Shown: piece by piece, positions 38,639-47,981 of the stretch
Position numbering within the stretch: the stretch's first letter is position 1
Layout: every line of letters starts with the position of its first letter
Origin: a virus
Virus record (IMG/VR): IMGVR_UViG_3300025901_000002
Coordinates: 1-62,529 of that record
Reading direction: 5' to 3' (one strand)
DNA: 62,529 bases
Translations under genes and position numbers: made by a program
The notes under the pieces: model-generated
Told to the model about the DNA's origin: nothing
The model's database searches: none
What the model saw: the letters and a program-made list of their open reading frames with translations, nothing else

Positions 38639-38973
38639 CGGGGACCCGATCGCCGCTCACGCCTCATGGCCAGGTGGTAGCGCTCGAACACGACCACCCG
38701 CCACACCACCGCCGACGCCAGAAGTGTGAACAGCACCATGCGGGTAAGCCCTCGGGCTGGCATCGACGGCCACACCCACACCAGCAGAGAGAAGATACCC
38801 AGCAGGCCGAGCGAGGCCGACATTGACATCAGGTGCCGGCCGAAATCATTCTTCCACCACCGGTTCGTCATCCAGTATCTGACGATGAACACGACGCAGC
38901 CGAGGGAGAGGATGGCTCGCAAGGCCACCTCGTATACCCAGCCCAAAGGGAACTGCGCTTCCCAAAAGCTCAC
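38635..38973 (-). CDS. three-helix membrane protein of the lysis region
   Basis: 112 residues. Helices at about 13-32, 47-66 and 77-96. RYWMTNRWWKNDFGRHLM is the WW-type segment common to small membrane proteins near actinophage lysis genes. Coupled to its neighbours. Confidence 0.65.
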   Translation of the reverse strand: MSFWEAQFPLGWVYEVALRAILSLGCVVFIVRYWMTNRWWKNDFGRHLMSMSASLGLLGIFSLLVWVWPSMPARGLTRMVLFTLLASAVVWRVVVFERYHLAMRRERRSGPR

Positions 38974-39161
38974 GTAGGTCTCCGGCGACTCTGCTGCATG
39001 GCCTGCACCAATCTCTTCGCGAAGTCATTCTCCGACAACTGCGCCTCAAGGCGTTGGAGGAGCGGCTCCCGATCGCGTCCCTGCTGGCGGACTTCCGCGC
39101 TGTCCTGCCGAGCCTTGTGCAGCTCGGACCTCAGGTCCTTGATCCTCTTTCGTCGAATCAT
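38970..39161 (-). CDS. small basic coiled-coil protein
   Basis: 63 residues (MIRRKRIKDLRSELHKARQ...). Highly charged helix. Start at 39161 set by ATGA overlap. Function unknown; a tail or lysis-region accessory. Confidence 0.55.
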   Translation of the reverse strand: MIRRKRIKDLRSELHKARQDSAEVRQQGRDREPLLQRLEAQLSENDFAKRLVQAMQQSRRRPT

Positions 39162-39424
39162 TCGTTTCCCCGATGGAAAGGCGGCTGATTCGGACCGAGG
39201 TCCAGGGTCCGTGGCAACTGCGAAAAGAAGCGGTCCTGGATCTGCGCTGTAATCTCCAGCCGATCCTTCTGCCGCCGAAGTTCCTCGATCGTCTCCTGTC
39301 GCGCCTCGGCCAGAGCCTCGGCCACGGTAGCCCGGTTCAGCAGATACTTGATGAAGAACCCGAACGGGGTGCCGACAGCTGCAACCACGCCCAGGATCAA
39401 CGCAATTACCGCTCCGGGGTCCAT
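39158..39424 (-). CDS. membrane-anchored coiled-coil protein
   Basis: 88 residues. N-terminal hydrophobic helix (4-26) then a coiled coil (VAEALAEARQETIEELRRQK). Mirror topology to the C-terminally anchored 38135-38638 protein, so the two could pair across the membrane. Confidence 0.6.
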   Translation of the reverse strand: MDPGAVIALILGVVAAVGTPFGFFIKYLLNRATVAEALAEARQETIEELRRQKDRLEITAQIQDRFFSQLPRTLDLGPNQPPFHRGNE

Positions 39425-39487
39425 GCCTCAGCTCCTGGGGTTCGACCGTAGGCGGGAGGGCTGTGTCTCCCGGCATGAGATGCGGGC

Positions 39488-40342
39488 CTACAGCCCGGTT
39501 CCGCCGCGGGTCATCGCCCGATCGAGCGCCGCGCGGATGCCCTCGTCGACTGCGGCCGACAGTTCGCCCTTGGTGGCACCGCCGATGCCGCGCGCGGCCA
39601 GTCCAGCCACGATGTCGACGGACAGTGCCTTCAGCGCCGCCTCGTCGAGTTGGAGACTCGGCGCCGCCCCGATCAGCTTCCGGTTCACCCAGACGGCGTC
39701 GTAGAGAGTCTCGCCACCGGGCGCCGCCTTGCTGTCGAAGAGGGCCTGGTAGATCTTCGAAAGCCACATCCGCTCGTCGGCCTGCATGTCTACTTCCTCC
39801 ACTGGTTGTCCGGATGCGATCCGGGGGATGATCAGGCTGCGCATCTGGGTGATGCGGGGGGCGCCAGGGCAGGTCTTGCCCACTGCGGTCGTCCACGGGT
39901 TGATACCCATGTTCGTCCGGGTGTTGACGCCCCACATCGAGTGCCAGCCCAACCCCGCGCCATCCCAGCGGTCAGCCTGCCGGCGCGGAATCGGGTGGAC
40001 AGTGCACAGCCAATCGTTGAGCCGCAGGATTGTCGCCACCTGCGGGTTGGTCCAGGGACTGTCGCCGGGGTGGCCTTCGTCCTCGGTTTCGTAGGACACG
40101 GCGAAGTTGTTGGCCTTGTAGTTGGCCTCCGCGACAACGTTGGTGTCCATGTACTGGGTGAGCGCACCGTCGAGGTGCACGAAGAAATGCGATTCGAGCC
40201 CGGATTGGGCAAACCACCCGAACAGGTCGGTAGGACCAGGCGCATCGACCGCTGTGTGCGCGATCGACAGCCGAGGAGTCATGCGCGCCTGCTTGGCGTT
40301 GGCCGGAAGGGGTTCCCAGTGAGCGAAGGGGCAGCGCGCCAT
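39488..40342 (-). CDS. N-acetylmuramoyl-L-alanine amidase endolysin
   Basis: 284 residues. An Amidase_2/PGRP-type domain fills about 20-165, with zinc ligands H29 (IAHTAV), H134 (GLGWHS) and C158 (GKTCPG). Residues 180-284 are helical and may bind the wall. It cuts the stem peptide from the glycan. It lies directly after the tail genes, so it could be virion-linked or a second lysin beside the GH25 enzyme. Confidence 0.85.
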   Translation of the reverse strand: MARCPFAHWEPLPANAKQARMTPRLSIAHTAVDAPGPTDLFGWFAQSGLESHFFVHLDGALTQYMDTNVVAEANYKANNFAVSYETEDEGHPGDSPWTNPQVATILRLNDWLCTVHPIPRRQADRWDGAGLGWHSMWGVNTRTNMGINPWTTAVGKTCPGAPRITQMRSLIIPRIASGQPVEEVDMQADERMWLSKIYQALFDSKAAPGGETLYDAVWVNRKLIGAAPSLQLDEAALKALSVDIVAGLAARGIGGATKGELSAAVDEGIRAALDRAMTRGGTGL

Positions 40343-40365
40343 GGTGTCTCCTCGTTTGCCTTAGG

Positions 40366-41280
40366 TTAAGGGCCGACCCACACCAGCGATATCGTCGTTG
40401 AATTCGACACGCCGATAAGATCTAGCGTTCCGCCGGAGTCCTGGTAGGCGAAGGCAGCGACCACCTTGTTCGCAGCGAATCGTTCGATAGCCACACATGA
40501 TACCGCGCTCTCCAGGGAACCGGAGGGTAGCACGCCTTGCTGACCTAGCAGGTCGCTGCAGGTTCCGCCGGAAACGGTCGCTGGATCCGCGATTATCAAC
40601 TCGCGCTTTCCGGTTCCGTTGGCAACCCACCGGCATTGAGCCTTGATAATCCACAGCCCGGCCCGCAATAGGGTGAACTGGTTGCTCGTGGAGTCGAAGC
40701 TGATGTCGCCGCTACGTGAGATCGTCTGGGTCCACACGATCTTCGTAAATGAGCCGCTCGCGGTCCCGGTCTGGTTGGCGGTTCTGCTGAGCTTCGCCTG
40801 CGCGCTGGTGTACATCCTGTCGTCGGTGATCTGACCGGATGTGATGACCGTGTCTGTGGCGGGAATGTCTACGATGCCGATGCTGGTTTCCCACAGGGAC
40901 GTGGTCTGGGTGAGCGAAGGTGCCACGGGTGATGCCGCCGCATCTCCGGTGAGAACGTCGAATTCTATCCGGTTGTTAGTGAAGTCTCCCCGGACGATGA
41001 TGCGGTCTTTCCGGGCGAGTGTCGCGTGAGCCGCCGCGATCGGCAGGGTCTTGATGGACGAATTCTCTCCATAGTGACCTCGAACCCAGCATTCTCCCGT
41101 GTCTACCGTTACGGTCATGCCCGTGCCAGCCGCCGAAGGGCTGCATTCGTTCTGGAAGCCCCGGATGATACCGGATTGCGAACCCAGCATGTGGCGCATG
41201 AACTTCCGCCACGTGTCCTCGGTGACAGAAGACCCAGCGCCCGAATCAAAAGGGGCGTAGGTATCGAGCGAGGTTGCCAT
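40366..41280 (-). CDS. minor tail / receptor-binding-type protein
   Basis: 304 residues. N terminus (SVTEDTWRKFMRHMLGSQSGII) is a typical tail-attachment start; middle beta-rich; C-terminal 150 residues (ISFDSTSNQFTLLRAGLWIIKAQCRW...) resemble the C1q/TNF-like jelly roll of receptor-binding proteins. Last of the distal tail genes. Confidence 0.75.
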   Translation of the reverse strand: MATSLDTYAPFDSGAGSSVTEDTWRKFMRHMLGSQSGIIRGFQNECSPSAAGTGMTVTVDTGECWVRGHYGENSSIKTLPIAAAHATLARKDRIIVRGDFTNNRIEFDVLTGDAAASPVAPSLTQTTSLWETSIGIVDIPATDTVITSGQITDDRMYTSAQAKLSRTANQTGTASGSFTKIVWTQTISRSGDISFDSTSNQFTLLRAGLWIIKAQCRWVANGTGKRELIIADPATVSGGTCSDLLGQQGVLPSGSLESAVSCVAIERFAANKVVAAFAYQDSGGTLDLIGVSNSTTISLVWVGP

Positions 41281-41290
41281 GATTCTCCCG

Positions 41291-41608
41291 TCACACCGTC
41301 TGTCCGGCGATCACGTTCCACAGGGCGTCGATTGTCGCCAGGATATCTTCGTCGGTCGCGGCAGTGTCGGCGATGTTCGGATCTGCTGCGACCGCCCAGG
41401 CGAAGGTGTCGATCCATTCCGATGTGCCGGCGCCGAGCATGATGTTCCGGGCGAGTGTCAACCGAAGCTTGTCGACCTCGGTCGGGTTTTCCATGGCTAG
41501 CGTCTGCGTCGAGATGAAGTTCGATTTGTAGGCGATCCCAGCAGCCACTCGAGATTTGAAGGCCGTATCCCCTGCGATCGTAGCTACGTCAGCCAAGACA
41601 GTTGCCAT
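41291..41608 (-). CDS. small tail protein
   Basis: 105 residues, helical (VATIAGDTAFKSRVAAGIAYKS...). Short conserved proteins of this size occur between the Gp37-like and receptor-binding genes in actinophages. Role unknown. Confidence 0.6.
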   Translation of the reverse strand: MATVLADVATIAGDTAFKSRVAAGIAYKSNFISTQTLAMENPTEVDKLRLTLARNIMLGAGTSEWIDTFAWAVAADPNIADTAATDEDILATIDALWNVIAGQTV

Positions 41609-41614
41609 GGCGGA

Positions 41615-42757
41615 TCACCGCCTCTCGAGGTTGATTACCCGATCGCGGAGTTCCCTGACAGTCCCCCAGATTTGCAGTCCGCCGTCCTGTGTGCCCTCGG
41701 GCCCAACCGCTGGCGTAATCACGAATCCGTTCTCATCGCCCTTCAGTTTGACACGGCGGATCAGATCCTGGACAACGTCCGTCGAGCCGGGGTTGTCCAG
41801 TTCTACGGATACCTTCGTACCAAGGTCGTAGTCGGTTCCGTAGGTAGCCTGCGGGGTGTCGATGAGGGTTGCGGTGAGGATATTCTTCGCGGCTTTTCCA
41901 GAGAAGGCCTCGTCTGCCGCCTGTGACAGTTCTGATGCTGTCGACGTGTCTCGACGGTCGACAAATTCGCCTTCGATCCTCCCCCATCCAGCGATGGAAA
42001 CGGCGTCCGACTTCTCAAAGAGAACACGCGCCGTGCCCTCTCCGCCACCGCCGACGTAGAAGTAGTTCGCTTCCGGCGCGCTCTCCTCGTATTCGAACTC
42101 TGCGAGGTTGCCGATGTCTCGGGAGAACCGCACTGTCGCGGTTCGGTCGATGGCAGCGAAGGTCTGGAACTCCAGGTTTGCGCCGGACTGAACCAGGTTG
42201 AACCCCGCATCTCCGGTTGTGGCCAGCTCCTGCAACATTGTGAGCAGAACCTGCCATCGGGCCCGCCCTGTCACCGTCGACCCGACGGCCGGATCGATTC
42301 CCAGTGTTACCTCGGGCCGCTTGCGCACCCCCGCGGCACCGGGGCCAAGATTCATGTTGACGTACTGTCGGAGAATCGTTGAAGCGATGCCGGTGCGGAC
42401 GTCATAGCTCTGGATCGTGTACGGCGGCACTGACTCCGTTGGGCTGGGCGATGCCTGCCTGCGCCGAAGCCAGATGTTGTCGTCGCTGCCGGAAAGCTCG
42501 AGGACTTCCTGGCTGTTCTTCACGGCGTGGTGGGCTTTGGTCCATGGCCCGCTCATCCAGACCGAGTCGTCTCGGGTGATGATGATTCCCGCTCCCGGAT
42601 CGCGCAGGATGCTCGCCATCGGGGATCGGCGATCGATGGTCAGCGTCCAACTGCCGATGTCATTCCAGCGCCGGATAGCTTCCAGGTCGGCGAAGTCATC
42701 GATCTCGCCTTGACGCTGGAGTAGCCCGTCGCGGGCGTAGACGTTCCAGGTGCTCAC
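41615..42757 (-). CDS. Gp37-like tail protein (tail-associated, Tal-type)
   Basis: 380 residues. WNVYARDGLLQRQGEIDDFADLEAIRRWNDIGSWTL is the hallmark start of the ReqiPepy6 Gp37-like family; GRARWQVLLTMLQELA..GDAGFN and FVDRRDT are later marks. It forms the central tail hub after the distal tail protein. Confidence 0.88.
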   Translation of the reverse strand: MSTWNVYARDGLLQRQGEIDDFADLEAIRRWNDIGSWTLTIDRRSPMASILRDPGAGIIITRDDSVWMSGPWTKAHHAVKNSQEVLELSGSDDNIWLRRRQASPSPTESVPPYTIQSYDVRTGIASTILRQYVNMNLGPGAAGVRKRPEVTLGIDPAVGSTVTGRARWQVLLTMLQELATTGDAGFNLVQSGANLEFQTFAAIDRTATVRFSRDIGNLAEFEYEESAPEANYFYVGGGGEGTARVLFEKSDAVSIAGWGRIEGEFVDRRDTSTASELSQAADEAFSGKAAKNILTATLIDTPQATYGTDYDLGTKVSVELDNPGSTDVVQDLIRRVKLKGDENGFVITPAVGPEGTQDGGLQIWGTVRELRDRVINLERR

Positions 42758-43620
42758 GGCGACAAGAACCTGCGCTTGTACGACAGCCGCAACCGCGACG
42801 TGAGCGGGACGGTGCCGGACATCTCCAGGCGGACCCGGTTAGCACCTCTGGCCAGCGGCCACAGAGCTGATCCGAAGTCCACAAATGACCACAGGTTCGT
42901 GCCATCGTCACGCTTCACTGTCTTGAATCCTGGCCGGGTGTCGATCTCGATGTACTGCCCCGTGGCGAGGGTCATCGTAGACAACAGTAGGTTTTTCCCG
43001 GTGGTGAGATTCCGCAGCGCTATCCCTGATCCGGGGCCGAAGACTGTCCACGTTGGCCAAGTCTCGACCGAGCCGTCATTGGTGATCGTGGTGTCGACGA
43101 CGATCTCGCTGGCGGAGACGCGGATCGGGAAGAAGGGAAAGAACGTAGGCGAGCTGGTGACCTGATAGTCCCCCGGCGTGATGGTGGTGACGTCATACCA
43201 GTAGGGGTCGGCCGCATGAAACATGACCGGCACCAGTTGGTTGGCGGCGCCCGTGCCTTCGCCCAGGTGTTCTTCGACGTCGAGGCCGTCTGACACTCGG
43301 CAGGAGATCTCGCGCTGATCTCCGAGCGGCGAGGTGGCGCGAATCTTTCCCTCACCGCGCACCGGGTCCATCAGATCCACCATGGCGCGCATCTGGGTGC
43401 GGAGGTCCGCCTCGGACGAGCCTACGAACCAGAACGGGATCACCATGTTCCTGGGTCCGTGGCGAACGGAACGTATCCTGGTGCCAGGCTGACCTGCTAC
43501 CACGTCCTCGCTGATCTCGGCTGGTGGCATGAAGCGCTTCGACACGGCGGCCATGCCCATTTCGGATTCCAGCGTGGTTTGCCCGCCGTCGACGTCGACC
43601 CATACAACGGTCTCGGTCAT
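42754..43620 (-). CDS. distal tail protein (Dit-like)
   Basis: 288 residues. N-terminal belt (RIRSVRHGPRNMVIPFWFVG...LRTQMRAMVDLMDPV) and a C-terminal galectin-like beta sandwich are typical of Dit in phages of Gram-positive hosts. It follows the tape measure (ATGA), the normal order. Confidence 0.85.
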   Translation of the reverse strand: MTETVVWVDVDGGQTTLESEMGMAAVSKRFMPPAEISEDVVAGQPGTRIRSVRHGPRNMVIPFWFVGSSEADLRTQMRAMVDLMDPVRGEGKIRATSPLGDQREISCRVSDGLDVEEHLGEGTGAANQLVPVMFHAADPYWYDVTTITPGDYQVTSSPTFFPFFPIRVSASEIVVDTTITNDGSVETWPTWTVFGPGSGIALRNLTTGKNLLLSTMTLATGQYIEIDTRPGFKTVKRDDGTNLWSFVDFGSALWPLARGANRVRLEMSGTVPLTSRLRLSYKRRFLSP

Positions 43621-46600
43621 CGACGCTCCAAAGCTTCCATGCGCCGGAACTGCTCGCGCACATCCAGTCCACGGTCACTGACGTGCGCGTTGAGGATGAA
43701 GTTCTTCACCGGGCGATGGGACTTCAGCGCGTCCAGCAACTTGTCCTCGGCGGCGGCCGAGCGCACGTTCTCCGGCCGCCCGGTTCCGTTGAATACGGGG
43801 GTCCAGCCGGGCTGAAGCTGACCACCGTTGTCATACCCGCCTGGTCGGTTGAGGGCGGACAGTGACCCATACCGGTGGATGGCGTAGTTGAGTCCTGAGT
43901 AAATGTTCGCCAAGGGGTCAACGGACGTCCCGTACAGGAACGGCCCCGTTCCCGCGAACGGGCCAGCGTTGTGGGCGAAAGTCGGCCCGATAACTTGCAT
44001 CAAGCCGACTGACGGAGTGCCTCGCTGCCAGTTGCTATCCCAGCGGTTCACCACGGTCGGATTACCGCCGGACTCTTGGTTCATGCGCCTTTGAACCACG
44101 GGCAGCCAATCCGCGGATTGGCCCAACATGGACAGGGCCTGCAGGATCTGCGGCGTCCACTGGGCGACACCACGTCCCGCAATGAAGCTCCCCGGCGAAA
44201 TCGTCTGAGTCACCGCGGCGACGGGAGCGACGTAGACGGGGAGTTGCGCGGGGTGTGGCATCCCCATCACGCCGAGCGTGTTCACGTCGGAGACGTAGGC
44301 GGTCGCCAGGTTCGCATACGCGGCGAAGGCTTCGATCATGCCGCCCTTGGCGTAGCCGGGTAGCGCCGCGCCGTCCGAGCCGACGATCCGCAGCTTCTTC
44401 TGCCTGATCGCCTCCATGACTCCCGCGCCGTAGTAGGAGACCGCGTCGGCCGGCTGCATGTACTCGCCGTGTGACGCCCAGATGAGGTTGGCGTCGTCCC
44501 TCGGTCCGCCCATGCCGACCACGGGTCCACCGGACGCGAGCCGGCCGGCCGAGGCGATCCCACCGGAACCCAAGCTAGATGTGAAGACTTTGACGCCGTT
44601 GATCGTCTGCTGGGTGATCGCCTGGAGATCCGCCCCGGCGACAGCGGTGACGTTGTACTTGAAGTCCTTGGGAATGAGGCCCAATTGGGCCAGGAACAAG
44701 GCCGCTGCGTCAGTGCTCATGCCGAAAACGGATGCGGTTTGGCCCACAAGGGCGTTGAATCGGTCCTGAGTAGGCATGCCGCTGGCCTCGATGGCAGCCC
44801 ACAGGGTCATGATCTGCCGCAGGTTCTCCTGGCCAGCCTTGGTGTTGATGTCCAGGGATCGGCTGGCCTGGTCTTGGGCGTCTCGCAGCGACTGCTGGGC
44901 GGCCGTGACGCGCTCCGCGCTGCGTTCCCGGTTGTACTCAGCGTCTTCCACGGCCTGGTGTGCGCGCCTTAGGCTGTAGGCCGCGTCTTCCACGGCTTGG
45001 TGTGAACGCTTCAGGCTGTAGTCGGCCTCTTCGACCTGCCGTTGCGCCTTCACCAGCGAACTCGACGCGGATGTCACCTGCTCGTGCGCACCAACCAGCG
45101 CCTCTTGGGCGGCTATCACGCCCTGGGCGCCTTCTACGCCGGCGGCATCGGCCTTGGCGACGTCGGCGCGCAGCTTCTGACCGGAGTGCAGCGCTTGGTT
45201 GAGCGAGTTCTGCGCGGACAGGACGTCGAGAGCGGCCCGGATCTGCTCCTCGTTGTCCTCAGTGATGGTCTGTGTGGACATCTCCCGAGCGTTGCCAGGG
45301 TTGACTCCGAGGAGATCACCAGACTTGATGGCGTCGAACAGCCGCAGGCGGGCTTGCCCCTCACTGACGACCTGGCCCTCAAGCTGGGCGTGCATCTCCT
45401 TCAGGTCTTCAATGGCCTGCTGGCGGGCCTCGTTGAGCGAGAGCTGTGCGCGGCGCTCATCTTCCGTAGCGCGGATGATGGCTTGCTGGGCAACGCCTAC
45501 ACCAGCCTGCGCGTCCGCGAGTGAACGCTGGGCGGCGAGTTCAGAATGTCGCGCGTCCGCGAGTGAGCGTTGGGCAGCGAGTTGGGAGTGCTGAGCATCT
45601 GCGACGGCCCTGGCCGATCCCGCCAGGGAGTGATTCGACTCCCTCAGGCTGGACTGGGCCGAGATCACAGCCTTGTCGGCGCTCACGAAGTGGTCCGTCA
45701 CGGAGGTTTGCGCCTGAGCCATCGCCAACCGGGTCTTGATGAACGCGGCGGCGACGTCCGTGGTCGATGTGGACGCAGCTGTTCCCGTGGCTACTACAAT
45801 TCGGAAACCGCCGGAGACTTCACCGAGGCTCAAGCCGAGCGCTCTCGCCGTGCCGGAGGCGGCATCCTGATACTCGGCTGTGCGCAGGAGAACTGTGCCA
45901 ACCTCAACTTGCGCGGCGGAATACTCTCGCGCGCGCTGTTGGCCGTCGGTGAACGCTTTCGTCGCCTCGTCGAACGCTTTCAGGGCCTTCGCTGGGTCTT
46001 CGGTAAGCTCGAAGTCGCCGGAATCCGCCAATCTCATGATCGCTTCGGCGGCTGCCTGCAGCTTCGCGCGCATTTCATCCAAGGTAGGTCCGCCCTGGAC
46101 GATCGCCTTGAACACGTCGGCCTGGCTGATGCCGAAAGTTTTGGCGGCGTCTGCGGCGGCCTTGAAGCTGTCGCTGTTCAGTAGGGCATCGTCGGTGGTT
46201 CGGTTCATAGCCCCGTGGCTGGCGATGAACGCAGACGCGAGCTGGTCGGTAGTGCCAGCGAGACGCAGCGAAGACTCCGCTGCCTTGTCCTGACTGTCGG
46301 ACAGAAGGCCGAACAGGATCGCCCCGCCAGTGATCGCGAGACCAATCGGACCGGCCAGCGATGACGCGGCGGCGGCGAACCCGATCGAAGCGCGCGCGGT
46401 CGCCGCACCAGCAGCGGTCAAGGCGGTAGCGGTCGCGGAAGCCTGGACGGCCACCCCTCGTTGCGCGGCTACATATCCGGCCGCCCTGACAGCACCCACC
46501 TGCATGTTGGCGCCGAGGTTCATGACTCCGGTCGCGAGAATATTCACGCCCGTGCTGGCGATGCTTGCTACCTTGAAAGCGCCCCATGTAGCGAGAGCGA

Positions 46601-47510
46601 CCGTTCCGACCGTGCCCAGCAGTGGGGCGACAGGCCCGAGGATGTCGGTGACGCCGGAGATCAGGCCTGTCAACACCTGCAGCCCAGCGGACAGCAGTGG
46701 AACGGCCCCGTTGGCGACACCTGTGATGGACTCGCCGATCCCCTCGGCCGACGACACGATCCCACCGGCGTTCTCAGCCCACACGTGGTTCAGGTCGATG
46801 ACGATCGTGCTCGCGGCGCCCAGCGCGGCCGACGTGACGCCGCCGAGCGACTGGACACTGATGCCGAACTCGTCGGAATGCTTCGACAGTTCGGTCAGCG
46901 TGTTGCCGGCTGACGTGCCGAGTTGGCCCATCAGCGACGAGAAGCCCTCCATGACCGGAAGGGATTCCTTCATCACCGCGTTCAGGCCGGGCATGACGTT
47001 GTGCGCGAGAGTGTTGAGGCCGTTGGTCAGCGCGACGATGTCCGGCCCAGCGAAGGAGAACGCGCGTTCCAGGTCCGGTCCAAGCGTCTGGAACTCCGCG
47101 TCGATGGCGCGGCCAGCACCCGCGATCTGTGGCACCAATTGGTCGGTGGCGTTCTTCGTTGTCGCCGCGACATTGCGCCAGAGCAGTTGGTAGGTCTCGC
47201 GTATTTCGGCGTTGGACTTCTGGGCTATCGCCGCGATGGCGATGAACCCTGCGCCGATGCCACCGATGATCGCCGGGCCGGCGAAACCCGAGACCGAGAC
47301 CACGCCGGCCGCGAGCTTCTGGAACCGGGACTCCAGTAGATCGATGCTCCCGATCGCCTTGTCGGTCTTGACGTTGACGTTGACGTTGACGTCTTTGCGG
47401 TCCAGTTTGTCCAGTCGCAGTGCGAACCGCTCGACCTGCTCGGACAGTTTGATGAACGTCTTGGAGGCGTTGTCCAGGGCGATGATGTTGAATGAAAGAT
47501 CATTAGCCAC
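43617..47510 (-). CDS. tape measure protein with transglycosylase domain
   Basis: 1297 residues, the longest gene. N-terminal helices, a hydrophobic middle (about 240-400), then long Ala/Gln/Arg coiled coils with repeated SLADA...AQRSLADA and AVEDA.YS.RRAHQAVEDA units at 640-900. Near the C terminus QESGGN...GLMQVIGPTFAHN and ANIYSGLNYAIHRYGS give the SLT-type lytic transglycosylase fold with catalytic E. It sets tail length and may help penetrate the wall. Confidence 0.95.
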   Translation of the reverse strand: MANDLSFNIIALDNASKTFIKLSEQVERFALRLDKLDRKDVNVNVNVKTDKAIGSIDLLESRFQKLAAGVVSVSGFAGPAIIGGIGAGFIAIAAIAQKSNAEIRETYQLLWRNVAATTKNATDQLVPQIAGAGRAIDAEFQTLGPDLERAFSFAGPDIVALTNGLNTLAHNVMPGLNAVMKESLPVMEGFSSLMGQLGTSAGNTLTELSKHSDEFGISVQSLGGVTSAALGAASTIVIDLNHVWAENAGGIVSSAEGIGESITGVANGAVPLLSAGLQVLTGLISGVTDILGPVAPLLGTVGTVALATWGAFKVASIASTGVNILATGVMNLGANMQVGAVRAAGYVAAQRGVAVQASATATALTAAGAATARASIGFAAAASSLAGPIGLAITGGAILFGLLSDSQDKAAESSLRLAGTTDQLASAFIASHGAMNRTTDDALLNSDSFKAAADAAKTFGISQADVFKAIVQGGPTLDEMRAKLQAAAEAIMRLADSGDFELTEDPAKALKAFDEATKAFTDGQQRAREYSAAQVEVGTVLLRTAEYQDAASGTARALGLSLGEVSGGFRIVVATGTAASTSTTDVAAAFIKTRLAMAQAQTSVTDHFVSADKAVISAQSSLRESNHSLAGSARAVADAQHSQLAAQRSLADARHSELAAQRSLADAQAGVGVAQQAIIRATEDERRAQLSLNEARQQAIEDLKEMHAQLEGQVVSEGQARLRLFDAIKSGDLLGVNPGNAREMSTQTITEDNEEQIRAALDVLSAQNSLNQALHSGQKLRADVAKADAAGVEGAQGVIAAQEALVGAHEQVTSASSSLVKAQRQVEEADYSLKRSHQAVEDAAYSLRRAHQAVEDAEYNRERSAERVTAAQQSLRDAQDQASRSLDINTKAGQENLRQIMTLWAAIEASGMPTQDRFNALVGQTASVFGMSTDAAALFLAQLGLIPKDFKYNVTAVAGADLQAITQQTINGVKVFTSSLGSGGIASAGRLASGGPVVGMGGPRDDANLIWASHGEYMQPADAVSYYGAGVMEAIRQKKLRIVGSDGAALPGYAKGGMIEAFAAYANLATAYVSDVNTLGVMGMPHPAQLPVYVAPVAAVTQTISPGSFIAGRGVAQWTPQILQALSMLGQSADWLPVVQRRMNQESGGNPTVVNRWDSNWQRGTPSVGLMQVIGPTFAHNAGPFAGTGPFLYGTSVDPLANIYSGLNYAIHRYGSLSALNRPGGYDNGGQLQPGWTPVFNGTGRPENVRSAAAEDKLLDALKSHRPVKNFILNAHVSDRGLDVREQFRRMEALERR

Positions 47511-47513
47511 GGG

Positions 47514-47705
47514 TCACCCCTCCACGTTCTTCGCCAGGGCCTCAATGCGGTCCGCGAAAAGATCGAACTCGACAAGCTCGAGTTCCTGGATGTCGGGCGG
47601 ACGCAGTGACATCGGGAACGTGCAGAACGACACTAGGTAGCGGAGGTACCTGTCTCGGGGGTCGTTCCACCGGTCTGGGTAGGGTCCGGCGGCGTCCCAG
47701 TGGCT
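47514..47705 (-). CDS. tail assembly chaperone, -1 frame segment
   Basis: This reading frame has no own start in its 5' part and is open from just after a TGA at 47708-47706. It encodes SHWDAAGPYPDRWNDPRDR, then YLRYLVSFCTFPMSLRPPDI and a helical end, stopping four bases before the tape measure. Relative to the 47633-47968 gene it is the -1 frame, exactly as in the gpG/gpGT fusions of siphoviruses. Slip must occur between about 47705 and 47633; a five-C run (47657-47661) is the best candidate site. Confidence 0.8.
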   Translation of the reverse strand, partial: SHWDAAGPYPDRWNDPRDRYLRYLVSFCTFPMSLRPPDIQELELVEFDLFADRIEALAKNVEG

Positions 47706-47968
47706 TCAGTCGTGGGTTCCTCGGTCTCGTCGGGGACCACGTCGTAGGTGCGGATGTCGAGGTTCAGCATGTCCTCCCACCGGATCACCTTCCCGGCGCG
47801 CCGCATGAGAATCCACATCCATGCCGCGATGGCATACGGGTTGCCACGCCGAAGCTCGACATCGGCTTCGTTGACGCCGCAGCCAGCCTTGTCCTGGAGG
47901 ATCATCGCCTCCTTGACGGTGAGCTTCCCGTCGAAGGCGTACTCCTCGTCTTCGATCTTGAATTTCAA
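47633..47968 (-). CDS. tail assembly chaperone (short form)
   Basis: 111 residues. FKIEDEEYAFDGKLTVKEAMILQDKAG...AIAAWMWILMRRAGKVIRWEDML is typical of the pre-tape-measure chaperone. The last 25 residues are low-complexity Thr/Pro/Glu, where the -1 shift occurs to make the longer form ending at 47514. Confidence 0.85.
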   Translation of the reverse strand: MKFKIEDEEYAFDGKLTVKEAMILQDKAGCGVNEADVELRRGNPYAIAAWMWILMRRAGKVIRWEDMLNLDIRTYDVVPDETEEPTTEATGTPPDPTQTGGTTPETGTSAT

Positions 47969-47981
47969 CCCTGCCTACCTT

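Noticed and set aside
46330-47193. 287-codon plus-strand open frame in the tape measure gene
   Set aside because: Antisense shadow; low-complexity Ala/Pro/Ser product and no neighbour on that strand.
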